Shown piece by piece: positions 10,940 to 36,933 of a stretch of DNA of 64,000 bases (within the stretch, counting starts at the first letter, position 1; each line of letters begins with the position of its first letter). Source of the DNA: Pogona vitticeps (lineage: Eukaryota; Chordata; Lepidosauria; Squamata; Agamidae); the NCBI RefSeq assembly GCF_051106095.1, contig NC_135793.1:2275501-2339500 (forward strand). The letters run 5' to 3'. A program made the position numbers and the translations under genes. Below the pieces are notes generated by a model, which saw nothing but the letters and a program-made list of their open reading frames with translations, was not told the origin of the DNA and searched no databases.

Positions 10940-11350
10940 GCCAAGCCGGCAGCCTCTCCTTTGGGAGTGCGTGCGTGGTTTGCAGTACGTGCAAGGGCTC
11001 AGGATCCGCGCAGGAGGAGGCAGGCGAGCGCTGCTGGGGCTAAGACTCGGAGGATCCTGGCGAGAATCGCCGCGGGGGGGGGGAGGGGACCAGCGCGCGC
11101 CTTTGTCGAGGGAAGGAGGGAAGCGTTCCGGACTACACCGCCCAGAACCTGGCTGCGGATGATGGGCTGTGCAATCCGGAAGACGTAACTTTTCCCTAGC
11201 TCGGGTGTGTACACACGGTGAAGTCTTCGCTCCTTCGCGGAGTTCCAGCGCCCACAGAACTCCGCTGACAGCTTTGCAGGGCCAGGCCCGGTATTCTGCT
11301 CATGGCGCAGGTGGGAAGGCGGTGAGTTTCTTAAGTTGTCCGGAGGGTTT

Positions 11351-12640
11351 GCGGAGCTGAGGCTGGAAGGAGGGCGCTGCTTGGAGACGGGGCCGTGCGC
11401 AATACCTGTCTAAAATTCTGAGCAGCTAGTAAGAAAAACCAGGCCAGGCCAAACCTCAGCGCTATCGGGAGAGCGCGGCGCTAAAAACCATCTGCCTTGC
11501 GTGGTTTGTTCCGGCTTGGGTATGTGAGGAGCATGTACAATGGCCAGAGGCGAAGCCCGACCTTTGGTCCATCTTGGCCCTGTATTGCCCGAGTTTGACT
11601 GTTTACTCGGGAAGGCTTCAGAGTGGATTCTACTCAGCAGATGATGAGAGAGGCTGGGGGTAGGAGGGAAGTGGGGAATCTTTGGCCTTCCAGATATGGA
11701 TGAACTACAGCTCCCATCACACCTCACAATTGCCCAGGCCAGATGGAGTTGGAGGGAGCTGAGGAGGGTCTAAGAACCACAAGTTCTCCAGGCCTGTGTA
11801 GGAGAAACATTAGTTGCTCCAGACAGGATTCATTTATGTGGAGCCCATAAACGATGCCTGGTTTAAGAGGTAGCACTGCCCAAACCTTCGGATTTGGGGA
11901 AGTGGGGTGGAGTATTCGTTTCTTTTTAACATGGAGACTTTCCATTAGCTGAGATCTTGCCTCACTTAGTTTGTGCAAAAACCCAGCTCTCCAAAATAAA
12001 TGAGCAGATCAACACTGTAGCTACTGGTGGAGCTGGGCCAGGCAGTCACAACCCTATAAGGCTTTTAGAGAAAAAGGAATTACCTTTGTGGAAAAGCTAT
12101 GCCATGAGAGAAACCTAGTTTTGCTACATTTTGCCCACAAATACAAGCACTCCGAGAGCCACAAGTTGGAGGGATGGGTTATGTGTCCTCAGGACCTTAC
12201 AGATGGGGCAGGCCAACCTGACAACGGAGAACAAAGTGTGAACAGGTGTTTGCAAATTGCTTTGTGTCAAGTGTTATCTCAGGCACTGTCTCATAGATGC
12301 CTCTGACCTTTTTCTTCTAAGTGGGAACATGAAGCTTTCAGCTGCATGATAATTTGATTAAAATTTGGTTAAGGGCCAAGAAACTTCAGTTGCTTGAGGG
12401 CTGCATCCATACAAGAATTGACCACCAATTGTCCATGGCTGCATGTCATAAATTTAGCTGGCATGTGAAGGATGCAACATCGAAATTTTGACTGAACTGA
12501 GAAATCAATACAACAGTAGTACACTCGCTTTTAAAACTTGTCTACAAATAAACTCTTTCCAAAAGGTATTCATGGTGGAAAAGTCTTAACCAATCCCCAA
12601 ACTGGATAAAAAGGTGAGAGATCAATACAAAGAATCACAG
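11351..12640. other. FIP1L2-CHIC1 spacer
   Basis: About 1.3 kb separates the FIP1L2 CpG island from the probable CHIC1 3' end. A dispersed-repeat fragment with a GAACTACAGCTCCCATCA motif lies at about 11693-11760. No LNX3-like exon was seen here. Confidence 0.6.
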
Positions 12641-12662
12641 AAACAAACCTTATTTAGATTGC

Positions 12663-12668
12663 TTTATT
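12663..12668 (-). terminator. Candidate CHIC1 polyadenylation signal
   Basis: Minus strand reads AATAAA, followed 10-30 bases on by AT-rich sequence. It is the distal-most good candidate before the FIP1L2 promoter region. Confidence 0.45.
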
Positions 12669-14670
12669 TTAAAAACTTCAAGGCATGAGGTCCTATTTAA
12701 AAAGTGGCTATAATTTTGTAAACAGAATAGAAATGTTAATTAAAATTATTACAACTTAACAGAGGTTTCATGAACGAAAAATAATATAACTATAAAGACC
12801 AAAAAATGCACAGACATTGCAGCATGTGAACATGTTTATGAAACATTATTTACTACAATGGTTAATTATTTACACTGAGTATCAATATAACTTTGATGTT
12901 CTTTTTCCTTATTGCTCAATGCTAGTGTTTTCTGGCTAATATGATATGTTAGGACACTAAAATGCAATATTCACAGTTGAGCATATGGAGTTTATTTAAT
13001 CAGGTCAAGGAACTGAGTTTTGAATTTAATGAAATGTGCTACCCATATTGTCTGCCATTTGGGGTGGGGCAGATAAAAAGAAAAAAAAAGGGTACCTATT
13101 TGAAGTCTCCAAACTTACCAGGGCCTGCATCAAAGGATGCATGAACTGCCACTTGTGGGAACTCAGTTTCTGTCCCAAGCTTTCGTACTACAAACAGTTC
13201 ACAGAAGGCAGTAGGTAGCCTTCAGTTTACAGGTGTATGGTACTGTACACAAATATGTACAAAAAGAATGTCTAAGTAAGTGCTCCCTTGTATTTTCATG
13301 AAACATACTGTTGAATGAGAAGCAGATTAGAGAGAGTGTTTTAAGCTTAGTACATAATATGCAAGTTCTTGAAATGAAAAGCGTTCATGTCGCTAATGCC
13401 ATTCGTCCATATAACCTGCACCATGGAATTCTACCAATTATAACATATGGAATGGCTCTAAACCTTGTAGGGAATGACATATGATCCACCAGGTCATCTG
13501 GTTTAGATTTTCCACCCTGCCAATGAAACATTAGAGTTTCAGTTCTGTACATAATTTTGTTCTGATTGACAGTTCAAGGCACTTCCCTCCTGTTATCTGG
13601 GTGTTTTATTATAAATCATCCTGCCAACTAAGTTTGAGTAAAAGAACCAAATGATCTTTGTAATGGGGGTTGCCCACAATGCACAAGGGTGGGACTGGAG
13701 GGACGTCATGGAAATATGGACTAGTTTGACATTCAAGCTATCTGAGGCAATGCAGAGGATGTAACGGTGCACATATCCACAAGAAAACCTAGGGGTTGCA
13801 CCTCAGAATAGTCTGCACAGACACAGAAGATTTTGGGGTACACCTTCTCTGGAAGGCAAGCTGTCTTGAGATGGATTTGTCTGTTATGGAACTGAACCAA
13901 GATGTCATTTACAGTACTTTTAGACTGAAGGCAATGCTGCTTAGTTACAAATACATAGATTTAGACAGCCGGGGGGTGGGGGGGAAGGCTGACAAAGCTT
14001 CTCCACATACTGTGGTATTGGATACAATAGCTTCTAAATATTGCAGAAGCCAATGTAAGTAGTACAGGATATAAAAATAACAATATCTCTGTAACTCCTC
14101 ACTGCTAATTAATCACTAGGAGGGGTGCTGTTATGCCATGTAAACAAGTCCCAAACTGTATACAACTGGCAATGCCTAATACAGAAGATGGACTGGAAAA
14201 CACTTACAAAAATTCAACAGTATGTCAACAATGAAATTCTGCCTGCCACTATGACCAGCAGCCTTGGACCTCGTTTTGTTCACCAGAAAATATCTCAACA
14301 TGTATTTGGCTTTTGCTCATCTGAAAAGATGCTTGCATGGCCGCTTTCATTGAGGAAATCTAGATTCAGCCAAGTCTGAATGTGGAATGATTTATCACCT
14401 AATACTTAAAGAAAATATGTTCAGCAGAAGAGAGTCCCACAGATAGATGAAAATGAGTCATGGGACTGGACCCCTCAGAATTATTATTATTATTATTTGA
14501 AGGCATGTGTCTTAAGACACATTACCAAAATAACTGTTCATTTGTCATTTGGCACAACTTTACAATCATTTGAAATGAAACCAACATCTGCTTGTAATCA
14601 CTCAACAAAGATTTGGCTAAAGAGGCACAAGGATTATATTCGTAACTCATTACCAGGAGCGTCAAAAACA

Positions 14671-14712
14671 CTTGTGGATAGTTTTTCTCACAGCAGAAAA
14701 ACTATCCATAAG
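14671..14712 (-). ncRNA. Strong short hairpin in the CHIC1 3' UTR
   Basis: Perfect 14-bp stem (GGATAGTTTTTCT-type arm against its complement), extended to about 18 bp with one wobble, and a six-base loop. It would form in the CHIC1 transcript. The stem is short for a microRNA precursor, so treat it as an RNA structure of unknown role. Confidence 0.35.
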
Positions 14713-16909
14713 AACACGTCAGTTTGGTTGCAGAAGAAAAATAAGGTTGGGATGGATGTGGGATTATACTGTGCTTTTGAAAGGGAATAGTTTGTGAGCT
14801 GTCATTTAAGAAACTCCTGTTACATGGGCCCGAAATAATGTCTACACATTTTTGGCAATATATCACAGCCATTATCTTTCATAATAGGCTCAGCACTAGG
14901 GTGCATTTAAAATTCATCTTATTCAGTACCACGAACAGCTTTAAACAGAACTTTAAACATCTAGATGTGTATATAAGGGAAGGTTTCAAGAGGAGCTCAG
15001 CATTCAGTTGAAATGTCATCCCACTTTTAAGACCTGATTGTTTTCAAATCCAACTGGGCAGTTTGCGATAAGGAATTTCCTGGCTGGGTATGACACTAAT
15101 ATTTCAAGCCTCATATTTCAAACCTGGCCACTCTGTTGAAGGCATATCATGTCTTAGAATTTCCACCTGTGCAATGGCAGGTGTACGGAGGGACCAAGCA
15201 GAGGACTCAGAGTGAGCAAAGAACCACACAGAAACATTATGGGCAACTCCACCCATGGAGGAGGGATGTATGTATAGATATGAGCTCAATGTTCATATAT
15301 ACAAGGAAGTTCTTGCCTATATACACTCCTGAGTGTTAGCAAGAAGCTCTAGGATAAGGTTCATGAAGATGCTTTGCTCAACATCAGGTTCTCAATGCTG
15401 CTTCCCCATTTTAAGTCAAAGACATGGTGTAAATGAACAAAATAGATCAAATCATGTGTATTTCTAATGAGCTTTTAGCCTCCTGGGTCTAGAATATGTT
15501 CTTACAGTCAAAGCTGGGAAATTTTTCCTGGTATTGGAGGCCTTATTTGAGCAGCCTCAAGTCTGGTGGCTGGTGGCTTCCTGTATTGTCTTTCCTAGTC
15601 TTTTGGTGTATTTTTGTAGGTATAAAAAGTATAATGAGAAAAAATAGATGAATGCTGATCTTTTTAGCCACGTAACAACATCCAAGCATAGGTTTGGTGA
15701 TCAAGAGATGTTTTATCCCTCTAACAGACTGAGTTACAACCTCCTATTGAAACATTAACTACAATAATTTGGGCAAATCATTTCAGTTTGCTTACTCTTA
15801 AAATAATAGAATATAGTTTTAAGTCCAAAGCCTATGGCATGGAACCACATAATTTATTTAGACAACTCCAAGGGATTTCGTCTTTTTCCATGAATACTAG
15901 CTCCTCCTCCAAGAATCCAAAACAGAAGAGGATACACTGAATGTGAAACACCCCTCTCCATGTTTTCAAAAGGATTGGGGGCCAGCTGTGTATTAAATGC
16001 AAGCCGAGAGCACCCCTGGACTGTGGTTCTTTGGAGTCTGGACATATTCAAGAAATCAGACTTCCAGATGTTGTGATAACACCTTCCATAACAGGAAATA
16101 TGTTGTGTTTTTTGCATTTGTTTAACAAAATGCACCTGAGCCCAATATTCGGTAGTGTGTACAACCCCATTATGGCGTCACCATATGGCACACAAATGGG
16201 TCTATAAAATCAGAAGTTAGTTTACAGACCTCAGACATAATACATCGATACAGAATAAAACAACAGGAGTTCTATTACATTTTGTAAACCTTGGCGCAAT
16301 GTCACACTTTATATTATGCAATGAGGCAAAATATAACACAATACTTACAAACCCACTGTTTTAAATGAATTATCACCCCTCCCATGCCAACATATAAAAT
16401 TTGCAGGAGAAAACTAGTACTGTTCATTGTAACTCTTCTGTAGGCAGATTATCAAACACTTTTATTACTAATTACTGTAACTAGTCTTGATCATTTCTGT
16501 CAAGAATCTGAAAGAATGTGATGTACACTGTGGCATATACTGGGTTTAGATTTATATTTGGAAAACGGCACGTCTGGAAATTAATAAGGCAGCATGCTTA
16601 GAACAAGACGACAAGCAGCCCCGATATAATATTCCTAGTGGCAACTTTTATCACTTACTGTTTAAAAAAAAAAGTCTGGAGTGCACACAGAAGCCTTACC
16701 ATTGAACTTTTTTTTAAATGTGCAAATTGTTTTCTTCCTAAAACAAAAGAAAGTAATAAAGCAAGGACGATAGAGCCCTACCAAAGAAGACTTCTCACTG
16801 CTTTTTTTTTTTTAAAGAATCACAGCAAAATCGACCATCTCTCCAACGTCGCCTACAAGGCACTACAGGTAGGAAATGACAGGTAACGTGTATGGTAATA
16901 CTGTTCTCC

Positions 16910-30330
<13,421 letters not shown>

Positions 30331-32699
30331 TTTTATTTTTTTTAAACTTTCCTGAGTTTGGCCTTCGCCTTAAGGCTGAGAAAGTCGAGCTAGCCGCTGG
30401 CCTGGTTTGAAGAAGGCTATTTTCCCCTCAGGAGGCAGCCATGGGTGTGTGTGTGTGTGTGTCACCTTCCGCATACATGTTAGGCTATATAGCACAAAAC
30501 CATAGCCATATTTTAGAAAAGCAGTATTTTGCTGAATTATTTCTCCGTGCTAGTCCCTCTTAACAAGTATGTACATTCATGCCCACACAGACACCTGTAA
30601 ACCGCCTTGTGTCCTTTTAAGGAAAAAGGCAGGGTAAGAATAAATAAATAATAATTTATTATTATTAGTTTTAAATAAATAAACAGGTTTAGAAGTTGAA
30701 ACAGGAAAAACAAGCTTAAAAAGCTTCAGGTGCTTCTCTCTCCTCCCATTTTTTATGTTGTTTCCAATATTGTGTATGAGCTGCCTTGGGTTCCCTTGAG
30801 GAGAAAATTGGTGTATAATTTTTTTAAAATAATCCAACTATGTTTGTAGAAAAGACAGGATAAATTATGTATAGTGTGTTTGTGAGTGCACCAAAGAACT
30901 GTCACGTTGTGTTTTATGTAAAATCTCTTCTATAAATGAGAAATGGGCATGTTACAGCCAGGCAGCAAACTTAAATTTAAAAATTTAAAAAGCATAATGT
31001 TAGGTCCCTTTGATATGAAAATAAATGTAAGCATGTGCTCAACACTGCCATTAAAATTAACTGACTTTTCAGTGGTTTAACTTTTTGACAACATGAAGCT
31101 ACAAATCAGTAGTTTTGTCTTGCTTCTAAACTCCTTTGGCTTATATTAACTTACTGTGTGTGTTTTCTCAGCTGTTATTGTTGGGTCACGTATAACAAAA
31201 CCAAACAAAAATAGAAGCAAGTACTGGCATATTTTAAAGACTAAGATATATTTCAATATGAACTTTTGTAGACTACTATCCAATTTCTCAGGCACATGGA
31301 GTGAAGTATATCCTCACACTGAAATTTCATTTTCTGTTCCTGTATGTATCTCTCTTTTGTGTACGTAAACTTGTGGCTAAATGTTTCACTGCATGAGTCT
31401 GAGGAAGTTGATTGTAACTGACAAAATCTCACCAGGAAATAAATGCTAAGGTGCTACTTTTTTGTTTTTGTTTTGTTATAGATGCTGAAACAGAATAACA
31501 GGATTTTTGCAAACTGGTGAGCTGTGTATGCAAACTTCACCCTTTGCATCACTTCACAAAAAGTTATTCCAAATTCATGTTTAGATTTGGAATAGAAAGT
31601 CTTCCAAGAGTTTTGCATGAATTTCTTTTGATCCAGGAAATTGAAGACATACCCTGTAACACTCTTATTACTTATGATAAATTATTAACCCCGTCTTTTG
31701 ATATTAATAGCAAGCTCCTTACATAACTTATTTGTTCTTTTATCACTCTCCAGTGTTCATTTGGGTTTTTAAATAATCCTTCTGATCTACCCAGGTTGTT
31801 TTTGATGTGAGTGTTTGGAACAAACTGTAGGACAAAGACTCCTTTAAAGTGGTTCCCTAAACTCCATTGAGGTGTTAAGATGAAGCACACGCCACACAAA
31901 AGAGCAGCAAGAAGATCTTATCGAGACCTCCTTTCACATTCAGAAACACAAACCAATTGGTTTGGAATTTACAAGCCCTAAACAAATGTCCACTTCTCTT
32001 TCATCTCCAAGACAACAAGGGAACAGAAATAAATGGAGGCATCATTTCTTTATCTGAATTTTGTAGAAATTTGATGGTAAAACCCAGTTAAGCTGGATTC
32101 AGAAATTTCTTTGAACAGTGCAGTGGTTTCCAAAAAGGAAGCTATGCTAATCTGTTTCAGTGTCATACAAGAGAAAACAAAACAAAAGCAAAAATCAAAG
32201 CATGGCACTTCATGATTAATAGTTATTTCAGTGTGAGCTTTTGTGGATTGTGATCTGTTTATTCAAATACAGCACAATGGATACTGTACACAAAGATACT
32301 TCAGAGTGAATTCCCGTCTTTCCCCCCCTAGGCCTATTGTACTTGAGAGTATGTTTTAGCAGATGCCAGTGGAACTCTTGGATAAATATTGCTTAGTATC
32401 AGAATAAAAAGCTGCAACAGAAGGTTTATTTATTTATTTTCTCCATTAAGCCTAGAAGGACATATTAAGATTGCATTATTAAGGTTGCATGAGTCGTATT
32501 TCAAAGTAGCTTCATATATGTATATATGGCATTTCAAATGTTGCGTAAGCCATTTAACTGTCTGTGTTTTCCGACAAGTCTTATGTGAATGAGAATTCAT
32601 GGTAAAGGGCCTAAACTGTAAAAACAAGTAAAATCCAAGCATTCTTATTCTTGCTGTTTTGTAGGAAGTAAGAATAGCTGAATTGGGTTTGGGGGAGGG

Positions 32700-32907
32700 G
32701 AAGTGGCTTATCCTATTTCCCTTGGCCATAAAACTCACAGAACATTTCTTCTGAAGGCAATAAAGCTGAAAGCTTTTTTTAAACTATTTGCTGTGAAAAT
32801 TGGCACCCTTTCCGGCAATATAACTGCCAAAGAAAAGAGAAGAAGGAAGAGACAGTCCTGCATATCAAAGGTGAAAGAAGTGTTAAAAGGGTCTGTTGCT
32901 CAGTGAC
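32700..32907 (+). repeat. Unclassified dispersed repeat, copy 1
   Basis: Clearly homologous to 52700-52880 in the same orientation. Shared blocks include CATTTCTTCTGA, TACTGTGAAAAT/TGCTGTGAAAAT, CACCCTTTCCGGCAATATAA, GCATATCAAAG, GAAGTGTTAAAA and GGTCTGTTGCT. I do not recognise the family. Confidence 0.75.
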
Positions 32908-34175
32908 ATTGCTTGTTGCATGCTGAGTTGTGTGACTTGCTAGGCACAAGATAACATCTACCCTGGTTTCATAACTGCCAGCAATTCACTTCCTAAAGTT
33001 ACACTCTTTGCATTATGCTTGTGGATGTAATAAACAGGATTTGAGGGGGCTCTCCAACGTCTGTATTATGAGCTGTTCTGGTTTGGTTACTTATATACCT
33101 TACAATAAATACAACATCAGTATCAATGCAGCTGTAATAGTCATCTGATTTTAAAATATGAAGTTTCGTGCTTTTGGTGTACCTAGGTAAAATTAGCTTA
33201 ATAATTTGAGGTATTAAAGAGATTTTGACCCACTCATGAATAACTTTGCTCTTCCTTTTGTGGTGTACCACATTTAAACCAGGAAGTCCTTAATAGAAAA
33301 TATATTTGTCCGTGAAGCAGGAAGCTGTGGCTGTTAGTGCTAGAGTAAGGTTAAATAGGTTTTAAACTTGTTCCAAAGCCAGTACTTAGTCATATGTTTA
33401 CAGTTCAGATGGAATAAGAAAATTATTGCACTGGAAAGCAGCAGTATGCCTATGCAAAAGAATTGTTCCCACCATAGCTTATTAAGACTGTACATGGACC
33501 AACAGTTAATAGTTCAGTTTAGACATTATGTAATACCCTGCTTTGTGGTAATTGTAGTTTGGAAGCTGAGAATGTGGATAATTTGAACTTTCACTAGTTT
33601 GACAGTGAAATCCAGTGGATATAGGAGGGCATGTACATTTTTAATTTAATTTTACTTTCTTATCTATACTCCACCTTTCTCCAAAAGAGGACCAGCCCTT
33701 CTCCTTGCTGCAGCCTCTTGCCCTGTACACTTCCAAAATTTGTTCTGGCAAGCTGAGATGGTGGGAGCTATGGGCTAATATACCTGGGTGGGGCACCTAA
33801 TTGGAAAGTCTGCACTACTAAGCATTATAATATCAGCAAACTCAGTTTCATTGTTTACAACAACAAGACTTTTGAACAACCAAGTCAAAACCAGAACAAC
33901 TCCTAGCAAATAATGCTTTGAATGGTTTTCTTCATATCAAATGGTTTTTAAAGATGTGGTAGGAAAACTGGTGTACATCAATTTAAACTTGGTTACTTTT
34001 GTTGTTTACCTCATTCTTTGTGATAATTGTTTTTATTCTTTTGAGTAAAATAGTTTTCAAGTCTGAAACATCAAATACATTTAAATTTTGAGATACATTT
34101 TAATCTGAAATACCCTTAAATGCACTTTTGCTGACTCTGTTACATCTCTATTATAGCATTATGCAAAAAGATTCA

Positions 34176-34268
34176 CAGCACAATCCTGTGACATCTACTC
34201 AGAAGTAACTCTCTTTGAGTTCCGTAGGACCAGCTTCCAGGTAAGTGAGGATTGAGTTGTAGCCTTAT
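34176..34268 (+). repeat. Amniote dispersed repeat fragment
   Basis: Contains CAGCACAATCCTGTGACATC, TACTCAGAAGTAACTC, TTGAGTTCCGTAGGA and CCAGGTAAGTGAGGATTGAG, the order seen in a very common reptile repeat. Family name not assigned. Confidence 0.55.
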
Positions 34269-34633
34269 GCTTGCTTTACCCTGTTGACTTTAGCGGGTTT
34301 AATTTCCAGAGCAGTAGCCATGCTAGTCTTTTGGAACAGAGCAAATTGTTCCTTGAACATGAATTAATTTCATCTTGTGTAAGCTGTAGTTAACCCTGCC
34401 TCATTGCATCAGACATATGAACTGTCACCTAACACATGCCTATGTGGGTGGGTGATTGTGATCAGTGGAATCAGTGAGAACTTGAATACATATATTTAAA
34501 TACATGAGCAGGAATAGGCTATAGATTTTAAAAAATTTGTCATATGACTGTGCAGGCAGAGTAAACATGGGGACATATTTAGCATCTAGTCTTGCCACTG
34601 ACTGTGGCTCTTCCGGTTGCCTCACTGCTTTGA

Positions 34634-34851
34634 TGGACCACCTCAACACACCTGGTCTTATCTGATTTCAGAAGCTAAGTCCAGTTAGACCTAATTAGTT
34701 CTTGGATGGAAAACCACTAGAAAATACCAATAATCTCTGGGTACAGCTAGGAAAGAGCCTTTCCTAAAACTTCGGAGAACTGCTACTGCCCATCAGAGTT
34801 GGCAGTCTTGGATAGATCTATGATCTGATACCATAAGGCAGTTTTCTATTG
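34634..34851 (+). repeat. 5S-rRNA-derived SINE
   Basis: The head follows 5S rRNA: CCACCTCAACACACCTGGTC, TCTGATTTCAGAAGCTAAG, TTAGTTCTTGGATGGAAAAC. This covers the internal promoter region (A box, intermediate element, C box). The tail (GAGAACTGCTACTG ... ATAAGGCAGTTTTCTA) is SINE-specific. It is a diverged retroposed copy, not a 5S gene. Confidence 0.8.
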
Positions 34852-36869
34852 TCCACTACATTTTACATATAACAGATAGTCCAGTCTCTGCGCAAAAGAA
34901 TATTTGGACACAAAACTGATGTCAAATAACAGGGAAATGCTTCAGTGTCCTGAGAGTTATTGTTTAGCATACTATTCTCAAACAAATAAACTGTAGTGAT
35001 AGAAGCCAAACAGAGATTGGCTGAACAAGAATTCATCAAGAGCTTCAACTCTATTAGAGCTGTGACAGGGACAACAGCTTTTTACTACACAATATGTTTT
35101 AGTCTGTTCATGAAGGCAGGAAAGTCTCTGGTACCTCTCAACCACTGTTTGTTAATGCCCAATGTTAAGATAATGATTCGCATCTGTACTTTCCATCTGC
35201 AGCCTCTGACTGTGTTGACTATAATCATCAAAGCCAGTGAGGCATGTTTAGAATAATCTGTTAACTGAGGCAACCCTCATGCATCTGATATAGTGTGCTC
35301 TAGTCTGCAAAAGCTCATGCCAAAGGGCATAAAGATGACTAATTCTGTGTTGTGATTATGATTATATATCACATCTAATAATACTAAATCCTGTATTGTG
35401 AGAATTTGGAAATGGATGAGTAATACTTTATTTTATCCTTGCTTTTTTGAGGGGGGGTTGTTTTATGGATCTATGATAGTTTTGCTTTGATTCTGTCTGA
35501 TAATTACATGTTAATGGCATAATAGGACTGACAGAATTTTTTAATTAGTAACTTATGAAGAGGAAGAAAAACTTATTATTTCCATGTAAAATTCATGGTG
35601 TTGTTTTAGTTGCAGCACACATGCCCTAGTTATGTCAAGACTTGGCTGCTATAATGTGCTCTATGCTTTTCAAACTGGATTAGATGACTCAGAAATGTCT
35701 GCTGACACATAATGCAGCCACTCACATTGCTGTTGCAGCTAGCTGGTTGGGCTGTATTTGTTATGGGTAGACACATTTGTGAGCTTTGGGCTACAACTCC
35801 CAGAATTCTGGCACTCACAGTCCAAAGCCTAACAAATATGCCGTCTTTCAGTATATACACCAATCCTGTACTGCCTGAGCAGGCTGCCATTGCACTTCAA
35901 AAGATAGTGGTTGACCTTGAAGGCCCAACATCTACAGGATTTCAGCTAATTTTTTAAAGTTAGAAAATAAACATGTTCAAGAATGTTAAAGAAACTATCA
36001 CTTGCTTGTAAGAATATTTCTCATGTACTGAAAAGTTCTGTAATCTCAAGTCTGTCAAACAAGATTAAGTCAGGATGTATAGTAAAATTAAACCAGCAGC
36101 GTTACCACTGCAGAGTCTTTCAAGTCATCAAAATTATAACTTGTACAAGAACAATCGGGTCAACTTACATTCTTTAAAAGCCACATGCCCATGTGAGTAC
36201 ATAAATAATGGGCATTCAGAAAAAAGTAGATGTTTAAAGGCCTTTTTATTTCAGAAGGAATATTTGCACTTTTTGGTTCCTGTTATCTGCCTGCAGGTCA
36301 CATTCAACTTGATATTTAAGGGGTGGTTTTACTAGTACTACTTTCCATAAGTTCCCTTGGCCAGCTGGAGATCTGAACCCAGATCTCCTAAATTGTAGTC
36401 CATCAGTGTATCCACTAAACAATAATGGCACTCATTTGTGCTTTTTAGCCCACTTATATTATCTGACATGCCCACACATCAGAGAATCCTTAATAAATGT
36501 TTCATTTTTATGACATGTTTTGTTTCCATTGGATGCTGTGCTGTTTTTGAAATTATTATGCAATGCACAGTAAAATCAGTGGGATTTCTAACTGTCTTAT
36601 TTGGAATGGATGACATCAGTGAATTTACATAATGAAGGAACAATAGCAAAAAAGTATATGAGATCAGAGACAAAAAAAGTACATGACATCAGATTCCATT
36701 ACCTGCATTAATATATGACACAACTCTCATCCGTTCTCAAGAGCCGTGTTTTTGACTTTGGGGACAGATTTGATTAAAACATAAACTCACAGATTCTGCA
36801 TGATTCAACGAGTTATAACTGGCAGTGCTGTAGCTGCAGACCTATCCCCAAGATAAACTACAGTATTTA

Positions 36870-36933
36870 TTTGTAAAAGATGGGGTCATGAAGAGTTGGA
36901 CACGACGTAATGACTAAACAACAGAAACAAAAT
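36870..36933 (+). repeat. BovB (RTE) LINE 3' fragment
   Basis: Reads GATGGGGTCATGAAGAGTTG, GACACGACGTAATGACTAAA and then a CAACAGAAACAA tail, matching the BovB 3' terminus. Confidence 0.8.

Larger units (their letters stand above)
9200..11350. promoter_or_regulatory. CpG island and promoter region of FIP1L2
   Basis: Dense GC and CpG around exon 1 and its upstream side. Upstream of the start codon are GATGGCGGC (YY1-like, 10706-10714), CCGGAAG (ETS-like, 11176-11182) and an ACTACACCGCCCAG block near 11133 resembling the ZNF143/THAP11 site. No TATA box is apparent. Transcription of FIP1L2 runs leftward. Individual sites are inferred from sequence only. Confidence 0.75.
12640..16909 (-). other. 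CHIC1: Probable CHIC1 3' UTR
   Basis: About 4.2 kb of AT-rich sequence without coding exons follows the CHIC1 stop. An AATAAA signal lies on the minus strand at 12668-12663, with a plausible cleavage site around 12640-12650. Other TTTATT matches (for example near 15855 and 16460) could give shorter ends. Mammalian CHIC1 mRNAs also have long 3' UTRs. The true end needs transcript data. Confidence 0.5.
30331..34630. other. CDX4-CHIC1 spacer, left part
   Basis: AT-rich, no gene recognised. A (TG)n run at 30445-30462, a LINE 3' tail (TGTAAACCGCCTTGTG...) at about 30595-30662 and dispersed-repeat pieces near 31370-31500 and 32130-32260 are present. Confidence 0.6.

Noticed and set aside
8592-11043. 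Very long open frames (up to 510 codons) on both strands
   Set aside because: They overlap one another in several frames, are low-complexity Pro/Arg/Gly-rich, and coincide with GC-rich CpG-island and pyrimidine-rich DNA. Only the 73-bp FIP1L2 exon is supported.
10000-12640. LNX3 between FIP1L2 and CHIC1 (as LNX1 lies between FIP1L1 and CHIC2)
   Set aside because: The gap is about 2.6 kb, half of it CpG island, with no RING or PDZ-like coding sequence.
34634-34851. 5S rRNA gene
   Set aside because: Too diverged from 5S rRNA and fused to a SINE tail.
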